Below are positions 20,901 to 32,345 of a DNA stretch of 64,000 nucleotides, piece after piece. The translations under genes were made by a program, and so were the position numbers. The DNA is from Trichaptum fuscoviolaceum. Its lineage: Eukaryota > Basidiomycota > Agaricomycetes > Hymenochaetales > Trichaptaceae. The DNA lies in the NCBI GenBank assembly GCA_910574455.1, contig CAJSYZ010000007.1, forward strand, positions 5,575,974 through 5,639,973, in the 5' to 3' direction. The notes under the pieces are model-generated. The model worked only from the letters and a program-made list of their open reading frames with translations. It had not been told where the DNA came from and ran no database searches. Every line of letters starts with the position of its first letter. Positions within the stretch are counted from its first letter, which is position 1.

Positions 20901-22149
20901 GCGAGCAACGATGACCGGAATGTCGAGAAGTGATAAGTTCAAAGATGAAGACAGAGGGACTGCTTGCCAGTGGACGATGATCTGAGTTGATCGACAAATC
21001 AGGTATTTTCAAACTCCGAAACCGAACTCGGGAGTCCCCCCAAGCCAGTGCTCACTCTTTGCATCGTTCAAGCTCCTCATACGAATTGCGATCAAGATTT
21101 TTTCCAGAAAGCTCAAGGATAAGGCGGCCCTCTCGCTTCAAACAATTATCGAGAAACCCATCCTCCCAATGAACAGCTCTACATAACCGCTGAATCGGCA
21201 ATTAGCAAGTCAGTATAGCATAGCTGTTATGTCTAGAATTTTCGCTACAACTCACCTTGTGCCGAGCGCAGATATCGATGTTACCTTGCATATAACTGAC
21301 GAAATGGCTTTTCCGGGTCAACCGGGCACAAGGAGAAAGAGGTGCTCAACTCAAGTTACGTGGGTACGCAACCCGGCCGTGATCCGTGTCTACTCGCGGC
21401 AGACCACGCAGCCTCACACTGCCCCTTACCGATGTTCTTGACCCGAGGTAGTCCCAGAACAGTACTCCCCGCCCGTCCTACTAACTTGGCGTAACTGAGA
21501 TGCATAGCAACAAAATCACCTGTTTATCTTTGGCTCTTCTACTACTACGTCCACACAAAACCCACCAATACGCACACGGCAAGCGCTAGATGCCCACTGG
21601 CGGTATTCCTAGCGCCAAATAAACGCGCTTTGCACTGCCATGATGATGCGCCCATTGCAATATCCAACACTGGGGCCCAGGAACCGTGTATTCTCATACG
21701 TGTCCCCGTCATTTCGGCCTCTTGGCAATGTGCTGTGTCCTTTCATCAGAAAGAACAAAGGTACGTCTTTCTACGTACAAAACTACAGCCCAGTTCAGGA
21801 CAATCAATGGACTGACCAGGGAATTGCTGTGTACACCGCACGGGGCTCCCTATTAGTGAAGCACTGCCCACATTGAGGATATGGGAAGCATGTTGATCTA
21901 CACTAATGTCGACTTGGCGAATAATGATGGCAGAGCTTCATTTATATTCCCCTTGTGCCTTGTTTGCTTCAATCGACTGCGCACAGGATACCCGAGGAGC
22001 ACACTGGCATATTATCTGGCGCTGATAAGCGCTGAGTCTAAGGTTCTGATGAAGTTTTGGCTCAACTACGCCCAGGCCCTTCATCATCTACTTCCTCTTC
22101 CAATATCATGTTAATCTCTACTTTCCGTCTCCAGCTCATTGTACCGCCA
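20901..22149. other. Spacer X, first copy
   Basis: Duplicated at about 34,970-36,187. It has no gene I can support. An open frame at 21,229-21,441 is conserved between the two copies only to the extent expected from the duplication. At about 21,150 this copy lacks a segment of about 320 bp that the second copy carries. Confidence 0.45.
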
Positions 22150-22560
22150 TGCCGGAGTTATTCGATCATCTGACAGGAAGAATCAAGAACCAAATAGTCC
22201 CTTATGACTACGAAGAGGATGTCAAGTATATCATTAGAGCATCGCATCTGCCTTTGAATAGTACAGGAGACCCGAACACGTGGCTAACGTAGACAAGGAC
22301 GATGCAAGCTCCGTGAGCTCATACATAATGATGGCGACAACGGACGACAACCGCGGAGCCGGTTGGACGCTAGACAGGTACCTCTACCAACTTGTCGAAA
22401 GAAAAATTGACAGGATTGCATTGCAAAGTGCGATACCGCTTCTTTCACCTTATCGAAATTTTCAGTACATCGAGGAGCACCATTTTAAAGGAGTGCTTTC
22501 CTTCCATAATTAATTCTTCCAGATTAATACTAATTTGGACGATGTATACTTCCTTTGCTA
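22150..22560 (+). pseudogene. Family A copy A2b, solitary exon 1 remnant
   Basis: A diverged exon 1 starting at ATG 22,150, with a frameshift before DKDDASSVSSYIMMATTDDN (about 22,286). It then runs on through the exon 1 core (PLLSPYRNFQYIEEHHF) and stops at 22,511. No exon 2-5 follows. This fragment is missing from the otherwise matching duplicate near 36,187. Confidence 0.65.
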
Positions 22561-22854
22561 AAGTGCTTCACCGTTCCGATCGTGTACTGACTACTGCGTA
22601 ATTAACCACCATGCACTGAAGCCGAGCATCAGAACAGCACAAGGAAGCCCCGCTGTGCGATCCTGTGTCCTATAGATACTCTCGCCGAGATCCGAACCTA
22701 TCTTTGAATGCATTGCTGTGCTATCTAATGAAGAAGTCTGATCTCATATGCTCGACTTTCGGAGATTGAACTCGGCTGCGCACAGCTGTCAATGCCAGGT
22801 GCCTCGTGCGAGTCGTGCTTTCTGATAACACTGCCTTCAGAAAGCTTTAATACG

Positions 22855-22936
22855 ATGGAGCCCCCCCTAACGATCAGTTTGTCCTTCCTATATCTCCGCT
22901 TGCACGTCTTTCGATATTATCTCTCTCTTTACCAGT
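22855..22936 (+). promoter_or_regulatory. Conserved 5' flank of family A genes (A3)
   Basis: The 80 bp before the ATG are nearly the same in A3, A4, A5 and A6. They contain GATGGAGCCCCCCCTAACGA, then TATATC 48 bp before the start (22,889-22,894) and a pyrimidine-rich stretch ending CTCTCTAC-like before ATG. This could be a core promoter with a short leader. Position and repetition support it; no transcript evidence is visible. Confidence 0.4.
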
Positions 22937-25321
22937 ATGTCCAAAGCAATCAAGCGAGCCATCGCGAAGCACAAGGAGAAGAAAGCCCGCCGCGATCTCG
23001 AAAAGAATAGCAAGTATATCGTCGACGATATCGATCGCATTTCGTCCGCTGTCAAACAATACGGAATCTTCGGGCGCTACTGCAATGGGCCTTATGAGGA
23101 CGCGACCGAAGATGATGCGAGCTCTGTGAGCTCATTTTCAACGATGGCAACGACCGACGACAATCCCGGGGCTGGATATGCGGTAGACAAGTACTTCTAT
23201 CAACCCGTTGGAAGAAGAATCGAAAAGATTGCATTTCGAATTGCCATGCCGCTTCTTTCGCCACTCAGAATCTTCCAGTACATCCAGGAGCACTATTTAA
23301 AAGGACGGCTCGGCTTCGCTTCTGCCTACGAATCGCCTGATTTGAAGACTGTATACTTAGCTGGTCTGGACTCTCTAGTTCATCAGACACGGTGAGTGTG
23401 TCAAATAATCTTAGGGAAAGTTATATATAAAGGCTTTCCAGGTCGAATTCACTCATGCGGTCTTCAGCGGCTCTTTCGGCACTTATTCGCTTATGTCCTA
23501 TGGATGAAAATATAACTCGCTTTTTCCACCGTACTTACAATCAAATGGGCCATCCTAACTTTGCTCTATCGTTGATTGATAGTGATACCAAGGAAAAGAA
23601 GTGCTATCTCTTCTTGCTGACACTTATATGGGCACATCCTGGTCTTAGTGAGCGTGGACTCAGACTATATGGTTATAACAACAACTATACTCAGATCAGT
23701 CGTTCATACCTGAAAAGGACGTTGCTGAAGCTTGTGAACTCATGGCGGTGAGTGCCCTACACGAATTTTGCACCACTTTCTCATTGAGCTCAACAGTTTT
23801 CCGAACAAGGATGCCTTTGCTGTTATGTCTGAAGCATCTCTTCACTTCGCACAAGTTATAGATGAAATAGACTCAAATTTCGGGTGCTCAGAACTTGAAG
23901 ATTTTGATTTTGACCTATTGTATTTCTTCACCATTTTCATTCTCCACTTCATTCCGTTCATATATAACAATTCTACTCGGCCTACATGTGGACAACAGAC
24001 ACAGCAACTTTACCATATGCTGCTCTTGACATTCTTGCGCTGGCTTGATGCGGCTTTGTATGAAGTTCTATCTATAATAAATGATGAGATTACATATGTG
24101 CGTACACCACATATGCTGCAAACCAAACTAACGATAGACAGTCTGCTCTTGCAGTACGTGGAAATGCAAATTCATTTTCCGGCTCTGATATTTATCCCGA
24201 TATAGTGACCCCATATTTGCAACTCTACTTCCTGTATCAACGGATTTCTTGCGTTATACTGAAGGACTTTCCGAGGAAACACTACCAAGGAATCGAAGAC
24301 ACCACAGGGAACGTTTGACCATCAGAAACACATTCATCAGGGCTTCCATAGCTAGACCTCAACGCCTCCTGATGTCTCTTGACGAGCTCGAGCGTGAGAT
24401 TCGGGACAGAATGCCCAGGCCAAGCCCCAGAGCGAGTGAGCAAGATTGATTTTCATTCTGCAGAACCTGAACAAATGATTTCGCATACATTTTCTAGGTG
24501 ATATAAATCGCGCGTATGACGAACGCGAGCTCGAATATACGCGCCGTCACGCGGGACATGTGCATGTTGTTGAAAGTGAATTATCGAAAGAGTTTTTGAA
24601 AGCGAGAAGTGATCAGTGGGAATGGAGCTCGTACAAATATAACCAGCGGAGGCGTCATGAATGGGGCATATATCTCTGCTCAAACCTCGATTGGGATTGG
24701 GACGTTGCGGGCAGTCTGGAATGTCTCTTTGAGATGCAGGAGGAGGTGACTCCAACAACCGCGCCCATTGCTACTGTCTCTCTGGAGGCAGGAAAGGCGG
24801 ATAGGTGGAACATCTTTACAGAGACTAGTCTGCCGACGGAGGTCAATTTTGCGTACAAGACTGCAACAGGCGAGACGAAGTACAAGACTGTTCTGATCTG
24901 CCCATCGACAGATGACGTTGCATCTGCGGGAGATTCATCCAATGTCGTAGGAGGGCATCACGAGCCAAATCACCCAGGAGAAGAAGAAACCGAGGATGAA
25001 GCAGGGATTATTATGAACGAACGCGGTAATACAGAATCAGAACCGGAGGCCGAACTGGAGCTTGGAGTGAAGCAGGTTGTCGTCTCGCTCATTCCAGAAG
25101 AGCCAAGCTGCGGAGTACGCGTAGAAGATCGGGACGGATCAGACGCCGTCGCGCACAAGAACAGCGATGCACCACGCACGCAAGGAGTAGAGCTTGGACC
25201 AACGGATAGCGGATGTGGTGACGGTTGCACAACCCACACCGAATTGGAGGATTTGATACACGTCCTCGCTGCAACTAAGGAGGAGCACGCCGACCACATA
25301 TCCATTTGCTCGTTGGATTAG
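22937..25321 (+). CDS. Family A copy A3, intact orphan five-exon gene (723 aa)
   Basis: Exons are 22,937-23,391, 23,442-23,747, 23,797-24,153, 24,206-24,435 and 24,498-25,321, with GT-AG introns of 49-62 nt. They sum to 724 codons including TAG. The protein is not recognised. Residues 1-23 are strongly basic (KRAIAKHKEKKARRD). Residues about 58-70 form a Ser/Asp linker. Exon 1 ends with KTVYLAGLDSLVHQTR, exon 2 with LLKLVNSWR. Exon 3 carries a hydrophobic run (LLYFFTIFILHFIPFI) followed by RPTCGQQTQQLYHMLL. Exon 5 has HEWGIYLCSNLDWDWD and a long acidic tail ending DQISICSLD. There is no signal peptide. Exon 2 is identical in protein sequence to that of A5. It faces B3 tail to tail. One of only two intact members. 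Confidence 0.8.
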
Positions 25322-25965
25322 GCTTCTAATGGGACCCAAGAGCGCTGGAAGAGGAGGAGGGCATGAAGGCATGAATGAATGGGTTGAAGGACTTTGTCGA
25401 TGATGATTGACTGCGTTTCTTGATTGAATTTCATGGGCGTCAAATGAGGTGCCGGGTATATCTTTTTGTTTCGAATGTAGAGACCGTACTTGGCAGATTT
25501 CAATTTGCATGGATGGGTGTACTGGATTTTGATGGTGATGTGTGATTGAAGACCGGGGTGTTGTAACGGAAGAGAATCTTGAACAGAAGAATAATCAGCG
25601 ACGTCTTCCCGGTTATTCGGGCGGTTCAGACATATCAATCGAGCAACAGCAATAACACAAGATAATGAAACTGTAGCTGACCAGATACTCGCGACCGTGC
25701 TGGAAAGAGTTGGAAGCAAGAAGTAACGTCCCAACGAGAGTTCATACGCATATTCTTAGCGCACGTAAGCGTGAAATCAAAGCGCCGTTGATCCAGTTCG
25801 CGATGTCCTCGCATAAATCATAAATCGGAAACTCAAAAATAAGCACAAATAATGAATGCAGCATCGCAGCAAAATCAATTTATTATTTACGTACTAATAC
25901 AAGCTTTCGTGAGATTAATCCCGAATCTATTCGGAAACCAGGACCTACACGCGATCGCCAGGGAC
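25322..25965. other. A3-B3 spacer
   Basis: Nearly identical to 38,740-39,378. It lacks the TTAGCAATGAGAAATG element seen after A1, A2, A4 and A6, so A3 and A5 form a separate class by 3' flank as well. Confidence 0.45.
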
Positions 25966-27259
25966 TCAGATCGATTCTCCACCTCCACCTCCACCGCCGC
26001 TCCCGCCTACGCCCAACCTGATTCCCCCAACGCGTACATATTCGCCCTCCGAGCCAGAGCTACCCATCAGGTGAATATTCCTCCACATTATACACACCCA
26101 GGTTTATTCGATGCCCACTCTCGTTCTGTGTCGCGCGCGGGGTTGGCCTTTGAACTGGCAGGCGGGAATGGGTAGGGGTATGGATGCCCGCGGTTGAGAT
26201 CGTGGGATCTGCGGGAGGACAAACAAAAGAGATCTCCCTGAAAGCATCCGATGCTAGGACGGCCTCGAAGTCAAACGGCACCCGCCTTCCGTCCCGCGCG
26301 CGAGGTCTGCGGTGAACTGTGTTGATGAGCGTACAGCGCAGCTTCAGCGGCCTCTGTTCTTCTTCGACGACGCGCCGGCTTGGATGAACGAGGTGTCGAC
26401 AGGCCTAGGAGTACAATGAGAATCGAATTGGCGTTGATGCAGAGGAGAAGGAGGGACCAAAGGTCAGATTGGATAGTGTCATTGAGCAAAATCAGACACG
26501 CACCGCCAACTGCTCTAAGCTTCCCCTCGCCCGAACCAACGAGCATAAATGTGCGCATCTGTCGCCCCACCGCCGTGCGGTCGCATTATGTCGAGCACTT
26601 CGAGCGGGATGCGGAGGGGTTGGGTCCCCAGGATTGCAAGGACGCGGGGTCGGAGAGACGTTAGGAGTGCGAGGGCCGTGTTTAGCGAAGCGACTTCGGC
26701 GTCCCCACCGTCGAATGTTCAGGCGAGTCTCCTTCCAGCGACATAGCACCCAGCGTCAGATGCAGTCTTCGAGACGGTATCACAATGCCTTCGTCGAGCC
26801 CGGGTATGGGTGGGTCGTTTGCGAGCAGGGAAGAGGTGAAGGTCGAAACACGCATGCGGAAATTAGAAATGTCTCCCTATCATCGCGCCTTCAGATATTC
26901 AGCGAAACTGAAAATGAAGAAAGGCGTACGAGTGGGGTGGAGAAGACTGTTCAGCGATGATGAGAAGAGAAAAACAAATATGATAGAAAGTCGTACCGTG
27001 GTCTTGTAATCCTGTGCCCGCCAGAGCCACTCTGAGACAGCACTATCTCGACCTTGACCTTGAACAACGCCTCCTTCAGCATCTCCGCCCCTCGCCCCAT
27101 CGCGCTGCGCTCGTCCTCGACCTGAACCACGTCCCGTCGCGTTGCCTCCGGCTCCCCTGGTCCCACGTTGGCCGGTTGACTCGAAGGCTTGTAATAATAT
27201 CTGACGTTCGGCGCGCGCCTTGAGTTTGTTTTTGAAATGCAAACAACGTTGAACGACAT
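25966..27259 (-). pseudogene. Family B copy B3, AKAP7-like 2H phosphoesterase, broken
   Basis: The 5' exon begins at ATG 27,259 and contains DVVQVEDERSAMGRGAEML, ending at a GTACGA donor (26,996). The N-lobe reads GLDEGIVIPSRRLHLTLGAM (first HxT), then LLTSLRPRVLAIL and PLRIPLEVLDIM. The C-lobe contains RVPFDFEAVLASDAF and HRINLGVYNVEE. Compared with B5, a 5-nt loss near 26,070 shifts the last exon and ends it early (EEYSPDG, then stop), so the GEYV tail is out of frame. There is also a frame change between the first HxT block and the ALALL block near 26,680. The ancestral stop would be at 25,968-25,966. Probably inactive. Confidence 0.65.
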
Positions 27260-27540
27260 GGCGAAATAGTAAGTAGGTTGAAGGCGGAGGAACTACCAGT
27301 GGTTGGACGATGCGGATGATGATGATGATCTGATTGGATCGACAACTCGTGCTTTCAACTCCGAACCAAAGTTCTCACCCTCACCCTCCTTCCACCAAGT
27401 TGTCATCATACACCCGACTATCCTCACACCGTTCACCAAGCTCATCCACAATAATCTTGCCCAATCGCGATGAAGAAACTCACCAGTAATATCAAGGAGC
27501 AATCGGCACGCTCGAATTCTACGTAAGATCGGAAATATGT
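27260..27540. promoter_or_regulatory. Putative bidirectional spacer between B3 and B3'
   Basis: The spacer separates two head-to-head B copies and is duplicated at 40,640-40,920. It includes a (GAT)n-like run near 27,311-27,330 in this copy. It may once have been a shared promoter. No specific element is recognised. Confidence 0.3.
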
Positions 27541-27559
27541 CAAGACCTATCTTGGTCGG

Positions 27560-28240
27560 ACCAAGCCTTCAGGTCAAACGTCCATCGTGGAACCAGGGGA
27601 GCCGGAAGCAGCGCGGTAAGATTTCCGTTCAGGTCGAGCACCAGTACAGTACGATCGCACACGAGGAGAAAACAGTGAAAGAGGGACGAAGGGAGAGGAC
27701 TTGTTCGAAGACATGATGAATGCATCTGGCGGGCGAGGCCACTGGCACGGTTAACACACTGGTACGATTTTCTTTCCTTCATCTCCTTTTCGCTTATTAG
27801 CTATCTCCATCATGATACCACTTGCACGGCATTCTTTCCATCTCATTTCTTTCAGACGTGCCAAATATCTGAAGGGGCCATATCCCTGACCTCCGCACAC
27901 GTGTGTCTGAACTCACCTCTGTTCTCTACCTACTGTCGCGCGACGATAATACTGGTACTGGACGAAAAGAGCTGTTATACTACCTCGAAGGCAGCACTTG
28001 ACACTAGGGGACATATTGTTGGAAGAGGGCTCGTATAACCTTCGACTGCATCTTCCACGGCGTCGGAGGAACCAAAAACGCTGGGCACGGCCCTCGGTCC
28101 TTCTCACGTCTCTCCGACTCGCCATTCTAGAGAACAAGCCTCCTCACGGTCAGCTTGAAACGCGCGATATAATGCACCCATCGCGCGCGGTGTGCGCAGC
28201 TAAAGATACGTATGCCATGTTCGTCTGGCCCGGATGATGA
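27560..28240 (+). pseudogene. Family B copy B3', divergent plus-strand remnant
   Basis: On the plus strand the 5' exon pattern (EHQYSTIAHEEKTVK-like) is followed by an intron-like stretch ending TTTCAG (27,856). The N-lobe blocks then appear in scattered frames: the first motif reads RQHLTLG (28,000), and a later block (LLTSLRLAILENKPP ... YAMFVWPG) ends near 28,237. No C-lobe with the second HxT follows. The minus-strand open frame over 27,540-27,782 is the antisense shadow of this remnant. Confidence 0.5.
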
Positions 28241-29855
28241 AAGGATAGCGAATATGAAGTCGAAGAGCGGGTGTGTGCGGTGCGTGGTTGACGCTACTCA
28301 AGTAGCGATCTCTATTCTGACTTTTTGATTTCTCCTTCAAGTTTGTCTCAGGATATCGAAGAATCTCGATCCTGAATTACGCAGCTTAATCCATCCATCT
28401 CAGAGCGCATCCACATCTCTATATCCATAAGCCGCTAATAAATGCACAGTGGCACACTCCTCCACACCGTACGCGTCTACCGCAATCCGCGTTCATGGGT
28501 GCGGGTTTGAACTCGGCCGCATCATGTCCCCCGTCTGTCCTGCCCGCCAATATCATTGACGCAGGCGCGTAAAACAAACTGCAAGTACCGGGTACCGTGC
28601 CACGCTCGTCATCATCCAGCTCAAAGGGGTCAAACCCGCCCCGCGCGGAGTGCAACATGTGCACGGAAGTCGGAGAGACCCTGGGCGGGCGCGTATGATG
28701 GAGGGGCCCAGAACTGCGTCTTGACTTCTGGGAAGCCCGGGTCCGGATTCCAGACTCCCGGAGGGCGAGTACATACATACGTTCGTTTGAGCTGGATCTA
28801 GTAATTTTGCAGTGCTTACGATGTTGACGAGATTAGCAAGTTGAAGAGAGGAAACAGGTTGAATCGAGTCTCTGACAAGTTAAAGATCATTACTTTCAGT
28901 GTCTCCGCTAAAAATATATTGCTGAAGTCATCTTTTCGACTTACGCTTTAGAATGCACTGCGATCATACTGCGCTTCCTCCTTTTCTTTCCGGCTGGCCA
29001 GTGGTTATGACATGGTCAATCGCAGTGCTCGGAATCTCTCATTTTCTTTCTTATGTATAATGGATACGTTCCCCGGATCGCTTCTGCAAGATGAGTTTTG
29101 CCATTTCTTACCAACAAGCAAATGTAAGTTTCTGATTTTTCGAGCTTTTAGCTGAAAACCATTGGCAGACAAAAGGCGCTGGGTTCCTGCCATTTTCGCG
29201 AGTACACTATGTAGCATCACGGCGGCTACTTCCTGAATAGCTCGGTCTTATCCAACACTGGCAATGAGCGCCTACTCTCTCGCAAGATGTTTTCCACCTG
29301 CAAGTAGTGTTGCATTCTCCTGAAGGTCTTCATCTTTCTCATCATTTCAGAAATACTCAACCCTCTGCGGCTTGTCGTTCTTGACACGTGGTGCCTTGTC
29401 CAGCAAATGCCGTTACTCTTCGGCCAATAGCCTATGCCAAGGAACGCATTCACAGCTGTATTTGTGGATGTGTTTCCCTTGCAGGCGCCAGTCCTGACTG
29501 ACAGTGGCGTGGCTCGACAACCTGGAACTTGGCCTTTGACTTCCTTTGCTAAAGTGCTTCAGCATTCCGATTGTGTACCGACTACTGCTCAACTAACCAC
29601 CATGCACTGAAGCCGCACATCAGAACATAGCACAAGGAAGCCCGGCTGTGCGAACCTGTGTCCTATAGGTACTCTCGCCGAGATCCGAACCTATCTTTGA
29701 GCGCATTGCTATGCTTTCCAATGAAGAAGTCTGATCTCATATGCTCGACTTTCGGAAATTAAACATCCTCGTGTTCTGCACATTGAACTCGGCTGCGTAC
29801 AGCTTTGAATGCCTCGTGCTTGCTGATAACACTGCCTTTAGAAAGCTAAAATACG
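28241..29855. other. Spacer Y, first copy
   Basis: Duplicated at 41,545-43,270. It holds an inverted repeat CGCTACT-CA-AGTAGCG (28,291-28,306) kept in both copies and several short open frames (28,419-28,778; 29,005-29,453) without conserved frame. At 29,540-29,930 it becomes the family A 5' flank, which resembles 22,545-22,936. No gene is supported. Confidence 0.4.
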
Positions 29856-29935
29856 ATGGAGCCCCCCCTAACGAACAGTTTGTCCTTCATATATCTCCGC
29901 CTGCACGTCCTTCAATATTATCTCTCTCTACCATC

Positions 29936-32345
29936 ATGTCTAAAGCATTCAAGCGAGCCATCGCGAAGCACAAGGAGAAGAAAGCCCGCCGCGATCTCGA
30001 AAAGGATAGCAAGTATCTCGTTGGCGATATCGATCGCATTTCGTCCGCCTTCACTCAAAACGGAATCTTCGTGCGCCACTGCAATGGGCCTGATGAAGAC
30101 GCGACCGAGGATGATGCGAGCTCTGTGAGCTCGTTTTCAACGACAGCGACGACGGACGACAATCCCGGGGCTGGATATACAGTAGACAAGTACTTCTATC
30201 AACCTGTTGGAAGAAGAATCGAAAAAATTGCATTCCGTATTGCAATACCGCTTCTTTCGCCACTCAGAATCTTTCAGTACATCGAGGAGCACCATTTTAA
30301 AGGACGGCTTGACTACATGAATTATTACACCCGAGCATATCCAATTAGTTTGAAGACTGTATACTTAGCTGGACTGAACTCTCTAGTCTATCAGACACGG
30401 TGAGTGTGTCAAATAATCTTAAGGAAAGTTATATATAAAGGCTTTCCAGGTCAAACTCACTCATGCGGTCTTCAGCGGCTCTTTCGGCACTTATTCGCTT
30501 ATGCCATACGGATGAGAATATAACCCGCTTTTTCTACTTAGTTCACAATCAAATAGGTCATCCTAACTTTGCTCTATCGATGATTGATAAAGATACCCAG
30601 GAAAAGAAGTGCTATCTCTTCTTGATGACACTTCATCGGGCATATCCTGTTCTTAGAGTGGATGAACGCAGTCATTTTTATAACGACACCTATGCTGACT
30701 TCAGTCGCTCATACAACCAAGTGAGATTGCTAGAGCTTGTGAACTCTTGGCGGTAAGTGCCCTACACGAATTTTACACCAGTTTCTCATTAAGCTCAACA
30801 GTTTTCCGAACAAGGATGCCTTTGCTATTATGTCTGAAGCATCTCTTCACTTCGCGCAAGTTTTATATGAAGGATCTCCCTACTTACGTGAGGCGGACTT
30901 AGAAGACATCAAACTAGAGTATCTCTACACCATTTTCATTGTCCGCTTCATTCCGTTCATATATAGCAATTCTACTCGGCCTACGTGTGGACAACAGACA
31001 CAGCAACTTTGCCATATGCTGCTCTTGACTTTCTTGCGCTGGCTTGATTCGGCTTTGTCATTAGTTGCAAGCCATGTATCTGGGGTTATGGAAAGGATGA
31101 GAAGGAACTGTACACCACATACGTTGCAAGCCAAACTTGCGATAGACAGTCTGCTTTTGCAGTACGTAGAGGTGCAACTTATTTTCCGGCTCCGAAATTT
31201 ACCCCGATATAGTGAACCCATATTTGCAACTCTATTACCTGCATCATTGAGTCGCATGCGTACAATCGAAGGACTTTCTGAGGAAGCACTACCAAGGAAT
31301 CGACGACACCGTGGAGAACATTTGACCATCACAAACACACTGAACAGGATTTCCATAGCTAGAACTCAACGCCTCTTGACGTCTCTTGATGAACTCGAGC
31401 GTGAGATTCGGGACAGCATGTCCAGACCAATTCCCGAAGGCAAGTGAGCAAGTTGAATTACGTCTTCTTAACCTGAACAAACAATCTCTCATCTTAGTGA
31501 TCCAGATGTCCTTTAATAAATGTGAATATACGCTCAGTCAAGCGCGTTGTGTGAATGTGTTCCAAAGCGAGGCAACGGAAGAGTTTTTGAGAGCGAGAAG
31601 GGAAGATTTTTGGGATGGCTGGGTAGCATACAAACAACGATGCCATGCGCGACATGAATGGGGGATATATCTCTGTTCGAACCTTGATTGGGACCGGGAC
31701 ACAACGAGATGCCTGAAACGTCTCTTCGAGCTTCCGAAGGAAGGAATAGCACCACCTGCGCCCATCGCCACTGTATCTGTGGACGGACGAAACGCGGATA
31801 CGTGGAACCTTTCTACAGAGATAAGTCTTCCGAAGCAGATGAGGGTTGCGTACAAGTCTACCACAGGCGAGACGAAGTTCAGGTCAATCTTGTTCTCCCC
31901 GTCTTCAGACGATGTCGCATCTGTGGGTCACATCGAGGAGGTTCGAGACGAAGCATCGGCCATAGCACCGGAGTTGCACCGCGCAGGAGGCGAGGAAGCC
32001 AAGGATGGACCAGGGGCTGTCCCGGTCAAGAACAGTGATACCGCACCAATGCGAGACACCGACGCAGAGCGTGTGGTGGAGCACGTCGACGAGAAGCTCG
32101 GAGAAGTTACACTCATTGCGGAAGAGCCAAGCTACAGCGGTGCAAAAGAAGACCGGGAGGGATCAAAGATCGTCGTGCTCGAGGACAGCAAAATACCACG
32201 CACGTGGGGGGTAGCTCATGGACCGATGGATAGTGAACTTGGTGACAACACCGCAAACGAGGACGCTTTGGAGGAACTATTGACGGACCTTGATGTGATC
32301 GAGGAGCCGCACGCGGACCAGATATCTATCTGCTCATTGGACTGG
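29936..32345 (+). pseudogene. Family A copy A4, probably C-terminally truncated
   Basis: Exons 1-4 (29,936-30,399, 30,450-30,752, 30,802-31,161, 31,213-31,443) are intact with GT-AG introns. Exon 4 ends one base later than in A3/A5, so intron 4 is in another phase. Splicing to 31,498 then meets TAA at 31,514-31,516, which would give about 458 residues. Exon 5 is otherwise open in the other frame (KCEYTLSQARCV ... DQISICSLD), and its ancestral TAG at 32,343-32,345 has become TGG, so that frame runs on to 32,585. This points to relaxed constraint on exon 5, or to a shorter isoform class that ends after exon 4. Confidence 0.6.
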
